Shown piece by piece: positions 18,108-24,951 of a DNA stretch of 44,502 bases (position 1 is its first letter; each line of letters opens with the position of its first letter). The stretch spans positions 1-44,502 of the forward strand of contig DATKAJ010000047.1 in the NCBI GenBank assembly GCA_035498175.1. The letters run 5' to 3'. The stretch comes from JALORV01 sp035498175. Lineage in GTDB: Bacteria > Pseudomonadota > Gammaproteobacteria > Burkholderiales > Burkholderiaceae_F. The translations under genes and the position numbers were made by a program. Under the pieces are notes generated by a model. The model worked only from the letters and a program-made list of their open reading frames with translations, had not been told where the DNA came from and searched no databases.

Positions 18108-19796
18108 GTGCCGCAGAAGCGAATCGACACCGGCTCCATCGAGGAAGAAACCCTGAATCTCGAAAGCACGGGACGCTATCGCGTCGTCGGCCACCGGCGT
18201 GCCCGCGGCGAACCCGGAGTCACGCTGCTGAATTTCCGGCCCATCAAGCAAGTCCCGCGACCGGTGAAGCCGGTACGCAACGTCGCGCATGCCTCGGGCA
18301 TGATCGAATACAGCCGCAGCCGCAAAGTCGCCCGACGTATCTTCGACCTCGTGACGCCGGCGTCGCGCAAGCCCGCACGCGCGATCGCGGAGCGCTGGCT
18401 GCGTGCCTTTGCCGCGCAGCTTGGCATCGAGCGCAGCCTCGCCGGCCTGCACTTCGATAAGGTGACACGGTCGATCTTCGGCCACCACGCGCTCTACCAG
18501 CAGCACGTCGGCCGCACGCCGATCTCGGGCGCCTGGGTCCGCGTCGACATGGACGCCGACGGCCGCGCGTTCAACATCCAGAACGACCTGGTGCCGACGG
18601 AGGTGCTGGCCCGGCGCGGCACCGCGCCCGGCAGGAAGTCGCGCCTGCAGGGCGATGAGGGCGAGCCGCTGTCCGAACGGCAAGCGCGGCGCATTGCGCT
18701 CGATCTCACCCGGGTGGCACCCGGCGGGAGGCGCCGGGTGATCGGTGCACCGGAGCTCACCTACCGTCCGACCGATGGCGAACCCCGCCTCGCGTGGAAG
18801 CTCGTCGTGGCGTCGACTGCGCCGAAGCGCGAGTGGAAGACCTACCTCGACGCGTTCAGCGGCGAGCTTCTCTGGCGCCACAACGTGCTGAAAGCCGCGC
18901 AGCCGCGGGCGCGTGTCTTCGATCCGAACCCGGTCGTCGCTCTGAATACCACGCAGCTTTCCGATCGCAAGCCGGTGCCGGCAGGCGCGTACCGCGAGGT
19001 CGAGCTGCACGGGCTGGACGGTTCCGGTCTTCTCGACGGCGACTACGTCTCGACGCGCCTGACGCGGCGGCGCGTGCGTCGGCCGAGCGGCGATTTCAGA
19101 TTCCGGCGCAAGCAGCGCGGATTCACCGAAACGATGGCGTACTTTCACATCGACCGCCTGCAGCGGCATCTGCAGTCGCTGGGCTTTGCGCACCTGCTCG
19201 ACCACAGCATCCCCGTCAATGTCGCCGGCCAGCGCGAAGACAACTCGTATTACAGCCAGACCGACAAGTTCCTGTCGTTCGGCACCGGCGGCGTCGACGA
19301 CGCCGAGGATGCCGAGACGATCCTGCACGAGTACGGACACGCGATCCAGGACACGCAGGTTCCGGGCTGGGGTGAGAGCATGGAAGGCGCCGCGATGGGC
19401 GAAGGATTCGGCGACTTTCTGGCCGCGAGCTTTTTCGCCGACTGGAAGCCGGCGTGGCTGCGGCCGGCGATATCCAGCTGGGACTGCATCGGCTGGGAGG
19501 GCAATCCCCCGGCACTGCGGCGCCTCGACGGACGCAAGAAGTATCCGGGGGACATCAGCGGCGAGGAGCACGAGGACGGCGAGATCTGGTCGGCGTGCCT
19601 CTGGCAGTTGCGCGACCAGCTCGGCCGCGGAGCCGCGGAAAAGCTGATCGTGGCGCACCACTATCTGCTCAACCGCTGGGCGGAGTTCGAGGACGCGGCG
19701 AACGCCCTGCTGGCGACGGACCGGCAGCTCTTCGCGGGCCGCAACCGGCAGGCGATCCGTCGGGTCTTCGTCGACCGCGGCATACTCAGACATTGA
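18108..19796 (+). CDS. M36 (fungalysin)-like zinc metallopeptidase with propeptide
   Basis: A 562-residue protein. The zinc motif HEYGH is at 407-411 and the third ligand is probably Glu432 in MGEGFGDF, the arrangement of the fungalysin/thermolysin-like clan. Upstream are propeptide-type regions: an FTP-like segment (about 110-165, containing ISGAWVRVDMDADGRAF) and a PepSY-like segment (about 225-260, WKTYLDAFSGELLWRHN). The GTG start is set by a strong AAGGAGGG 5 bp upstream. The N-terminus (VPQKRIDTGSIEEETL) is not a signal peptide, which is odd for a family that is normally secreted as a zymogen. The C-terminus has no added domain. It is followed after 25 bp by the small repeat protein. 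Confidence 0.83.
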   Translation: MPQKRIDTGSIEEETLNLESTGRYRVVGHRRARGEPGVTLLNFRPIKQVPRPVKPVRNVAHASGMIEYSRSRKVARRIFDLVTPASRKPARAIAERWLRAFAAQLGIERSLAGLHFDKVTRSIFGHHALYQQHVGRTPISGAWVRVDMDADGRAFNIQNDLVPTEVLARRGTAPGRKSRLQGDEGEPLSERQARRIALDLTRVAPGGRRRVIGAPELTYRPTDGEPRLAWKLVVASTAPKREWKTYLDAFSGELLWRHNVLKAAQPRARVFDPNPVVALNTTQLSDRKPVPAGAYREVELHGLDGSGLLDGDYVSTRLTRRRVRRPSGDFRFRRKQRGFTETMAYFHIDRLQRHLQSLGFAHLLDHSIPVNVAGQREDNSYYSQTDKFLSFGTGGVDDAEDAETILHEYGHAIQDTQVPGWGESMEGAAMGEGFGDFLAASFFADWKPAWLRPAISSWDCIGWEGNPPALRRLDGRKKYPGDISGEEHEDGEIWSACLWQLRDQLGRGAAEKLIVAHHYLLNRWAEFEDAANALLATDRQLFAGRNRQAIRRVFVDRGILRH

Positions 19797-19821
19797 GCGA
19801 ACTCCCCGATCGACGACACCG

Positions 19822-20208
19822 ATGCGCAGGCGCTTTCGACGCAAGTCTGGACAGGACGTCACCGCGGTCCGGCTGCAGCTGGACTTCGACGCCCTCATCT
19901 ATCGCAAGTGGGGCGGTACCCAAACGGCGCGCTCCGGCGACTGGCTCGTCGACAACGGCGGCGATGTGTACACGGTCGCAGCCGATTCCTTCGCGCGCAC
20001 GTATCGGGAAGTGAGCCCGGGGCGCTACGCGAAGTCCGCGCCGGTGTGGGCCGAGCAGGCCGCACGCGCCGGGAGCGTGAAGACCAAGGAAGGCCGCACG
20101 CACTACAAAGCCGGCGACTGGCTCGTCTCGAATGCCGACGACGGCAGCGATGCCTACGCGGTGAGCGCAGCGACCTTCCTGCAGCTGTACGAGCCCGACG
20201 ACGCCTAG
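19822..20208 (+). CDS. Small protein with two GDWLV repeats (PGDYG-like)
   Basis: A 128-residue acidic-ended protein containing two copies of one unit. The first is centred on SGDWLVDNGGDVYTVAADSF (38-57) and the second on AGDWLVSNADDGSDAYAVSA (97-116). Both continue into F-x-x-x-Y (FARTY; FLQLY). This is an internal duplication, and the G-D-W-L-V-x-N core resembles the PGDYG family of small proteins of unknown function. No signal peptide or membrane segment; the N-terminus is very basic (MRRRFRRK). It sits 25 bp after the metallopeptidase and is convergent with the TPR-trypsin gene. A substrate, inhibitor or partner role for the metallopeptidase is possible but only inferred from adjacency. 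Confidence 0.65.
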   Translation: MRRRFRRKSGQDVTAVRLQLDFDALIYRKWGGTQTARSGDWLVDNGGDVYTVAADSFARTYREVSPGRYAKSAPVWAEQAARAGSVKTKEGRTHYKAGDWLVSNADDGSDAYAVSAATFLQLYEPDDA

Positions 20209-20226
20209 TTGCACGCGCGGGCCGCG

Positions 20227-21825
20227 TCAGGAGCGCATCGCGGCGATGATCGACTGCATCGAGATGCCTTCGTTCGCGCCATAGGTACCCGGCTTGCCGT
20301 TCAGCTTCGGCATGCCGATCTTGCCGCCCTTGTGATGCAGGGCAATCACCTGCCACAGTCGTGAGTTGAAGACCGGACTGCCGGAGCTCCCGCCTTCGGT
20401 CGGCGCGCGGTAATGAACGCGGCAGACGCCCTCGATCTGAGGCTGCCCGGTAGGCGGGCCCTCGTGGTCGAGCAGCTCGTTGTCCTGGAACGAGAACGCG
20501 AGTTCGCGGCCTCCCGGATAGCCGATAACGTAGACACGCGCCGTCTCGTCGACCACCGGAAGCGCAGCAGCGATCGGCAGCGGTGCGACGCCGCTCACCG
20601 GAGCAGCCAGGCGCAGCAGGCTGGCATCGTGGCGCTCCACCGGCGAACTCCAGAGGACCGCGCCGATGTCGTAGCGCCGCCCCGCCTCGACCGCCTCGAA
20701 CGAGACCTCGGCATCCGCGGGCACGGCGGCCTGCGCGTCGCCCTTGTCATTGATGACGTGAAAGTTGGTGAGCAGCAATAGTTCGTCCGCTGGTTCCCGC
20801 CCCAGGTCGCCGGCGCGCAGCAGGAAGCCCGTGCCGATCCGATCTCCCAGCTTCCTGCGAATCGCCGCGACCGATGCAGCACGCTCGATGCCGGTCTTCC
20901 ACCACTGGTAGGTCTGCGCGCCATAGGTGCCGAGGATGGCTTCGAGCCGACCCACGGACGGTGGGGCCAATGCCCGGGCCCGTCCGATGTCCTCCGGCGC
21001 CAGCCGGACCTCCGTGCCATGCAGCCGCAGCAGCCGCGCACGCAGCATGTCGATCAGGGCATGGCCGCGCTCGTCGCGGTTCTCGAGGTCCCAGACCTCC
21101 GTGAACTGGCGCAACGTGCCCGCGATCTGGAACGCCTGCAGGTCCGGCGAGGCGACGAAGAGTTGCATGTTCTGGTCGATCGCGGCCCAGTCGCGCAGTC
21201 CGAGTGAGGCCTCCGCCAGCGTCGCCAGGGCCCAGGGGTCGCGCTTGTCGGCCGGCGTTGCCTGCAACGTTGCAATCAGCTGCTGCGCGAGCGCCTGCGG
21301 GTCGAGCTCGGCAGCGACGCGCACGCCGATCGAGCGCGCGCGGTCGAGCAGCGCCAGCAGGTTTACGCCGTGCCACACATTGCGCTGGTCGCGCTCATAC
21401 GGATCGCGATAGCACTCAATGGCCTTCTTCAGCGCATCGCGCGCATGTGCGGCGGTCTTGTCACGCGCATCGATGAAGATCTGCTTGTAGGCCCGTCCCA
21501 TCAGGCCGCGCGCTTCGGCCTGCTCAGGGTCAGTGTCCGCGAGTCGGCGGGTGAGAGCCTGCAGCACGTCGATCGCAGCGGTCGCCCTTCCGCCCTCGAT
21601 CAGCGCCTGGGAGTACAGGCGGCGGTTGCGTGCATCCTTCGGGTCGCGCCGGCTGACTGCCTCCGCGAGCCGCGCCATCAGCTCGAATTCGCTGGCGTCG
21701 CGCAAGCGACGCACCACTTCCTTCGCCTGGCGCAGCTCTTCGTCGCTGCAGATACCACCGAGCGCCGCGAGGGCGCTGCGCGCTTCGCCGCGCAAGGCGT
21801 CGTTGGGCGACAGCTCGTCGGCCAT
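20227..21825 (-). CDS. TPR-sensor-like / trypsin-like serine peptidase fusion
   Basis: A 532-residue two-part protein. Residues about 1-310 are helical repeats (DEELRQAKEVVRRLRDASEF, DPKDARNRRLYSQALIEGG, YKQIFIDARDKTAAHARDA), resembling the TPR-S/TRAFs-binding type sensor region described in predicted bacterial conflict systems. Residues about 325-532 are a trypsin-like domain with a full triad: His356 in TNFHV, Asp400 in ERHDASLLRL, and Ser481 in EGGSSGSPVFN, where GSSGSP replaces GDSGGP. No signal peptide, so it is probably cytosolic. The ATG at 21825 lies 5 bp after the stop of the alpha/beta hydrolase gene; this tight linkage set the start. The fusion suggests a protease switched on by a signal sensed through the repeats. 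Activity is predicted from motifs; the trigger is unknown. Confidence 0.8.
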   Translation of the reverse strand: MADELSPNDALRGEARSALAALGGICSDEELRQAKEVVRRLRDASEFELMARLAEAVSRRDPKDARNRRLYSQALIEGGRATAAIDVLQALTRRLADTDPEQAEARGLMGRAYKQIFIDARDKTAAHARDALKKAIECYRDPYERDQRNVWHGVNLLALLDRARSIGVRVAAELDPQALAQQLIATLQATPADKRDPWALATLAEASLGLRDWAAIDQNMQLFVASPDLQAFQIAGTLRQFTEVWDLENRDERGHALIDMLRARLLRLHGTEVRLAPEDIGRARALAPPSVGRLEAILGTYGAQTYQWWKTGIERAASVAAIRRKLGDRIGTGFLLRAGDLGREPADELLLLTNFHVINDKGDAQAAVPADAEVSFEAVEAGRRYDIGAVLWSSPVERHDASLLRLAAPVSGVAPLPIAAALPVVDETARVYVIGYPGGRELAFSFQDNELLDHEGPPTGQPQIEGVCRVHYRAPTEGGSSGSPVFNSRLWQVIALHHKGGKIGMPKLNGKPGTYGANEGISMQSIIAAMRS

Positions 21826-21830
21826 GTGCG

Positions 21831-22766
21831 CTAGACCTTGAGCATTTCCCGTAGCACGCGGCCGAGTTCTGCCTGGTGCAGGTATTTCGTGGCCGAGTGG
21901 CGCCAGGCACCCGGGTTCTGGACCGCGATGTCCTCGACCACGCACTTGCCCGAGCGGCAGTAGTCATCGGTGAGGGTTGGATCGAAACCACACACGGGAT
22001 CGAGCCGGTCGAATACGTTGACCCAGCGGTCCGCCACCCGCTCCGCCGGGTATCCGCCGTCGCGCGTCCAGCCCGGTTGCAACTGATCCTGGATCTCGTC
22101 GAGTCCGAGCGGGCTGCCCAGTGTGATGAGCCCGTCGACGTTCGGGCAGCCGTCGACGCGCTTCAGACAGTCGTACGCGATGACGGTGCCCATACTGTGC
22201 GAAACGACGACGTGCGGCCGCGTGATCCCCGACTCGTTCAGCCCGCCGACGAAGCGCTTGCGGATCGTCTGCTGGATGTGCACCTTCGGCCGCCCGGGTG
22301 GGCCGTACTCGACATCGAACAAGTAGTGATGCACATCGCGCAGCAGCGCGTCCATGATGGGCTTCTTCAGGAACCAGGGCAGCGGCACGCGCTCCAGCTC
22401 GCCTTTCGGATCCGTGGATACCGGAGGCGCCCCGGCGGCGATCTCGGCGTCCGAGAGGCCGGTCAGATGCGAGCGCAGCTGCTCGAGGAAGGCGGCCTCC
22501 TTCGCGTTGCGCGGGACGGGCGCCTGCGCGCCGCCGCTGCCGTCGACTGCCTCGACGCGGTTCTCGAGCACACCCTCGTGCGCCGAGACGTCCTCGTCGG
22601 GCTTTTCGTAAAGCAGGTCGGCCCAGTAGACCAGCGAACTCGTCACGCCGTAGTCGCCCAGCGGCAGCGGTTGCACGCAGTTCGCCAGCGCCTCGCGCCA
22701 GATGCGCAGCAGGTCGGCTTCCGGCGGCTTGTTCGCGATGCCGTGAATGAATGTGACATGTGCCAT
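21831..22766 (-). CDS. PGAP1-like alpha/beta hydrolase
   Basis: A 311-residue alpha/beta hydrolase. The first strand and oxyanion region read FIHGIANKPP (6-15). The nucleophile is Ser191 in VVSHSMGTVIAYD, where the elbow is S-x-S-x-G rather than G-x-S-x-G. A late GAWRHSATKYL offers the catalytic His, and an Asp in NVFDRLDPVCG is a candidate third member. There is a large insertion (about 55-130) before the core. No signal peptide. Lipase or esterase activity is likely; substrate unknown. It is directly upstream of the TPR-trypsin gene (5 bp gap) and 24 bp downstream of the muramidase gene, so all three are probably one transcript. Confidence 0.75.
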   Translation of the reverse strand: MAHVTFIHGIANKPPEADLLRIWREALANCVQPLPLGDYGVTSSLVYWADLLYEKPDEDVSAHEGVLENRVEAVDGSGGAQAPVPRNAKEAAFLEQLRSHLTGLSDAEIAAGAPPVSTDPKGELERVPLPWFLKKPIMDALLRDVHHYLFDVEYGPPGRPKVHIQQTIRKRFVGGLNESGITRPHVVVSHSMGTVIAYDCLKRVDGCPNVDGLITLGSPLGLDEIQDQLQPGWTRDGGYPAERVADRWVNVFDRLDPVCGFDPTLTDDYCRSGKCVVEDIAVQNPGAWRHSATKYLHQAELGRVLREMLKV

Positions 22767-22790
22767 CCCCCGCCCCCCGCGAAGTCGCGC

Positions 22791-23405
22791 TCAGAAGTCG
22801 TATTCGCTGTTCACGCCGACGTCCGGGATGCGCGCCACATACCCCGCCTCTCCGGCGCCGAGCTCCGGCACTCCTTCGAACCCCGGCAGTCCGATCTGAT
22901 GTCGGAGCGCATTCAGGCGGTTGAGCCATCCCTTGAGGAAGACACCGAGCTCGGGCTTGCGCGCGGCGAGTTCGCGGTAGTAGGCCTCGCGCGCATCACA
23001 GTACTGCACGATCGTCGTGGCGAAGTCGCACTGAGATACCGCACGTCGCGTCGCCGGGCCGAAATCGCCGTCGACACCGACTCCGACCGCGCCCTGCAGG
23101 AAGCGCACTGCACGCCCGGGCCCCATGTTGACTGCCGTGTCGAAGTGCACCAGGTCGAGCTGCTGCGCGAGCAGATCGCAACGCGGCGGGAACCAGTAGC
23201 CGGTCTTGTAGATCTGGTTGACCTCGTCGTCCTCGATGAGCTTGACGTCACGCCGTACCAGTCCCTGACGGCGACGCCAGTCGTCATAGACGCGCTGCGT
23301 GACCCCGCGGTTCGTGCGTCCGCCGGGATCGTCCGGATGATCGACAAATCCTCCTTCCCATCGCAGGACGAATGGGAGTGCGGCCTCGAAGGCGGTCATC
23401 GGCAT
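22791..23405 (-). CDS. GH108-type muramidase (lysozyme-like)
   Basis: A 204-residue protein of the glycoside hydrolase 108 type, enzymes that cut peptidoglycan. The family signature is at the N-terminus: FVLRWEGGFVDHPDDPGGRT, with Glu17 as the predicted catalytic acid, then NRGVTQRVYDDW. A second half with the peptidoglycan-binding-type FLQGAVGVGVDGDFGPATR follows (about 100-120). The C-terminal tail (LPGFEGVPELGAGEAG) is not family-typical. No signal peptide is present, so export would need another route, for example a phage-type holin or a secretion system; neither is in the window. Start 23405 gives the usual N-terminus, while the ATG at 23399 is an alternative. It lies in the minus-strand hydrolase run. 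Confidence 0.83.
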   Translation of the reverse strand: MPMTAFEAALPFVLRWEGGFVDHPDDPGGRTNRGVTQRVYDDWRRRQGLVRRDVKLIEDDEVNQIYKTGYWFPPRCDLLAQQLDLVHFDTAVNMGPGRAVRFLQGAVGVGVDGDFGPATRRAVSQCDFATTIVQYCDAREAYYRELAARKPELGVFLKGWLNRLNALRHQIGLPGFEGVPELGAGEAGYVARIPDVGVNSEYDF

Positions 23406-23498
23406 CGGGGGTCCCCGGGGTCGGCTAATCGGGAGTGTCGCACCAGGCGGCGCCCGACAGCGCAGCACGCGCCGCTTCAGTCACGGCATCGAGCAGGG

Positions 23499-23825
23499 TC
23501 ATGGACGGACGCGAACCGTGACCGCATACCTCTGCTTCACCGAGCCCTCGCCCTCCCAGTGCCGCCAGAGCTTGCCGCGCAGCTGAACCGTGCCCGGCGC
23601 CACGGCTGTGATCGTCCAGTTCGCCCGTCCGCCCGCACCGACCGCATCCGGCCTGGCCGAAGGCGCGTCGGCCTGAACCGACGCGACATTCGTGTCGGAC
23701 GCGTCCATGACCCAGCGGTAACCGGTGCTCGCGTTCTCGTACAGATCGATGTTCGCGTGCTCACCGACCCGCAGCTCGATCGTCCTGCCGTCGTCGCCCT
23801 CGCCCAGCCTCAGAGCCTGTGCCAT
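23499..23825 (-). CDS. Chagasin-family (I42) cysteine peptidase inhibitor
   Basis: A 108-residue protein matching the I42 inhibitor family, which blocks papain-like C1 cysteine peptidases. The loops that contact the protease are recognisable. ENASTGYRW (about 31-39) stands for the N-P-T-T-G-x-x-W loop. GAGGRANWTITAVAPG (about 63-78) stands for the G-x-G-G loop with its following strand. KLWRHWEGEG (about 85-94) stands for the R-P-W loop with Pro replaced by His. RYAVTVRV ends the fold. No signal peptide, unlike many bacterial members. It is encoded between the muramidase and the papain-like peptidase (89 bp downstream of the latter), so the likely target is the neighbour. The ATG at 23825 was preferred over the overlapping GTG at 23828. 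Confidence 0.82.
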   Translation of the reverse strand: MAQALRLGEGDDGRTIELRVGEHANIDLYENASTGYRWVMDASDTNVASVQADAPSARPDAVGAGGRANWTITAVAPGTVQLRGKLWRHWEGEGSVKQRYAVTVRVRP

Positions 23826-23914
23826 CACGTCTCAATCGCGCCGCCCGCGTTTCGCGGTGCGCGAGCGCCCGGGCCACACGCGACACCAGCAAGTGGCGAA
23901 CCCCGCGTACACCA

Positions 23915-24727
23915 CTAGAGCGTTACGCCATAGCTTTCGTTGTAGAACGCCTTCGTGATGTAGGCCTCGCTGGCGTAGGCAAACCCCTTGTCACCCCACC
24001 CGGTGCCCCAGCTGTTGCGGACGATGAAGCGCCCGGTCTTGGTGTATCCGACCAGGCACACCGCGTGGCCACCGCGCACGGTGTTCGGCTGGAACGTGTC
24101 GAGATTACCCTTGGTCGCGGTCGCGTTGTCCCAGGTCGCGTCGACGTTCAGGGCGACCAGGATCGGGCCATGTGCCGCCAGCCAGTTGCGCCACTGGCTG
24201 AAATCCTTCTTCATGTTGTAGTAGGCGGCGATGCGCCGCTGCGCGGCGGTGGCGAAGAACGCATTCTCGTCGCCCGTGTACATCTTCGTGGAGATGTGGA
24301 ACGGGACCATCGCCTCGGGCACGACACCATATTTGCGGCAGATGTCCATTGCGGCCTTCGGGCTGGTGCCGGCACCTTCGATGAAAGTCTCCGGCCGATT
24401 GACGTATTCGTCGGTCTCCTTGGAGGCCATCCATGTGGCCCGCGGCGAGACGCGCTCCTTCTGGCCGAGCTTGCCGGCCATCACCATGTGATAGCGGACG
24501 ACGCCGTCGGTCGACGCCCATCCGACGCATGAGCCGGTGTCCTCCTGGTCCCCGATATTCCACCATGCGGTACGCAGGTCGACACTCGCCGGTGGGGTCG
24601 CGACGGCTGCGACGGCCTCTGATGCGATGGCCGTTTCGTAGGGCCAGTCCTTCTCTGTACTCCTCGACGGCACGATGTTGCAGATTCGATGCGATTCCGG
24701 GCGACCGGTACGGCTCTTCCTGGCCAT
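23915..24727 (-). CDS. Papain-like (C1 family) cysteine peptidase
   Basis: A 270-residue papain-fold peptidase. The catalytic Cys is in QEDTGSCVGWAS (Gln of the oxyanion hole four residues before the Gly-Ser-Cys), the His in GGHAVCLVGY, and the Asn in VRNSWGTGWGDKGF, so the active site looks intact. About 65 residues precede the catalytic core; this is short for an inhibitory propeptide and does not look like a signal peptide (MARKSRTGRPESHR is basic). AGGGAG precedes the ATG at 24727. It is the first gene of the minus-strand hydrolase run and is followed by its presumed inhibitor. It is divergent from the class III cyclase gene, sharing about 224 bp of upstream DNA. Substrates are unknown. 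Confidence 0.87.
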   Translation of the reverse strand: MARKSRTGRPESHRICNIVPSRSTEKDWPYETAIASEAVAAVATPPASVDLRTAWWNIGDQEDTGSCVGWASTDGVVRYHMVMAGKLGQKERVSPRATWMASKETDEYVNRPETFIEGAGTSPKAAMDICRKYGVVPEAMVPFHISTKMYTGDENAFFATAAQRRIAAYYNMKKDFSQWRNWLAAHGPILVALNVDATWDNATATKGNLDTFQPNTVRGGHAVCLVGYTKTGRFIVRNSWGTGWGDKGFAYASEAYITKAFYNESYGVTL

Positions 24728-24951
24728 GATGACTCCCTGCCTGGCGGCGTTGAACGAGCAGCCCGGCCTTGCAGAAACGCAAGGCCCACGGGCAAGCTCC
24801 TGAATCAGGCTATACCTGCCCACCCGCCCGGACAACGTGAATATTCCGCCGGCACCAGAAACGCGCGAGCTGCCCGCAAGCGTCGATCGTCGTCAGCGCC
24901 CTGGTGAGTGCGCCGACGGCGGGGGCGCGCGCGGCGGGCCTGGAGCGCTCG

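Noticed and set aside
22791..23405. Prophage remnant
   Set aside because: GH108 enzymes occur in phages, but no integrase, structural, holin or lysis partner is nearby and the neighbours are proteases and an inhibitor.
21876..23918. Long plus-strand frame across the hydrolase cluster
   Set aside because: It runs antisense through several minus-strand genes with intact active sites and has no ribosome-binding site or family signal.
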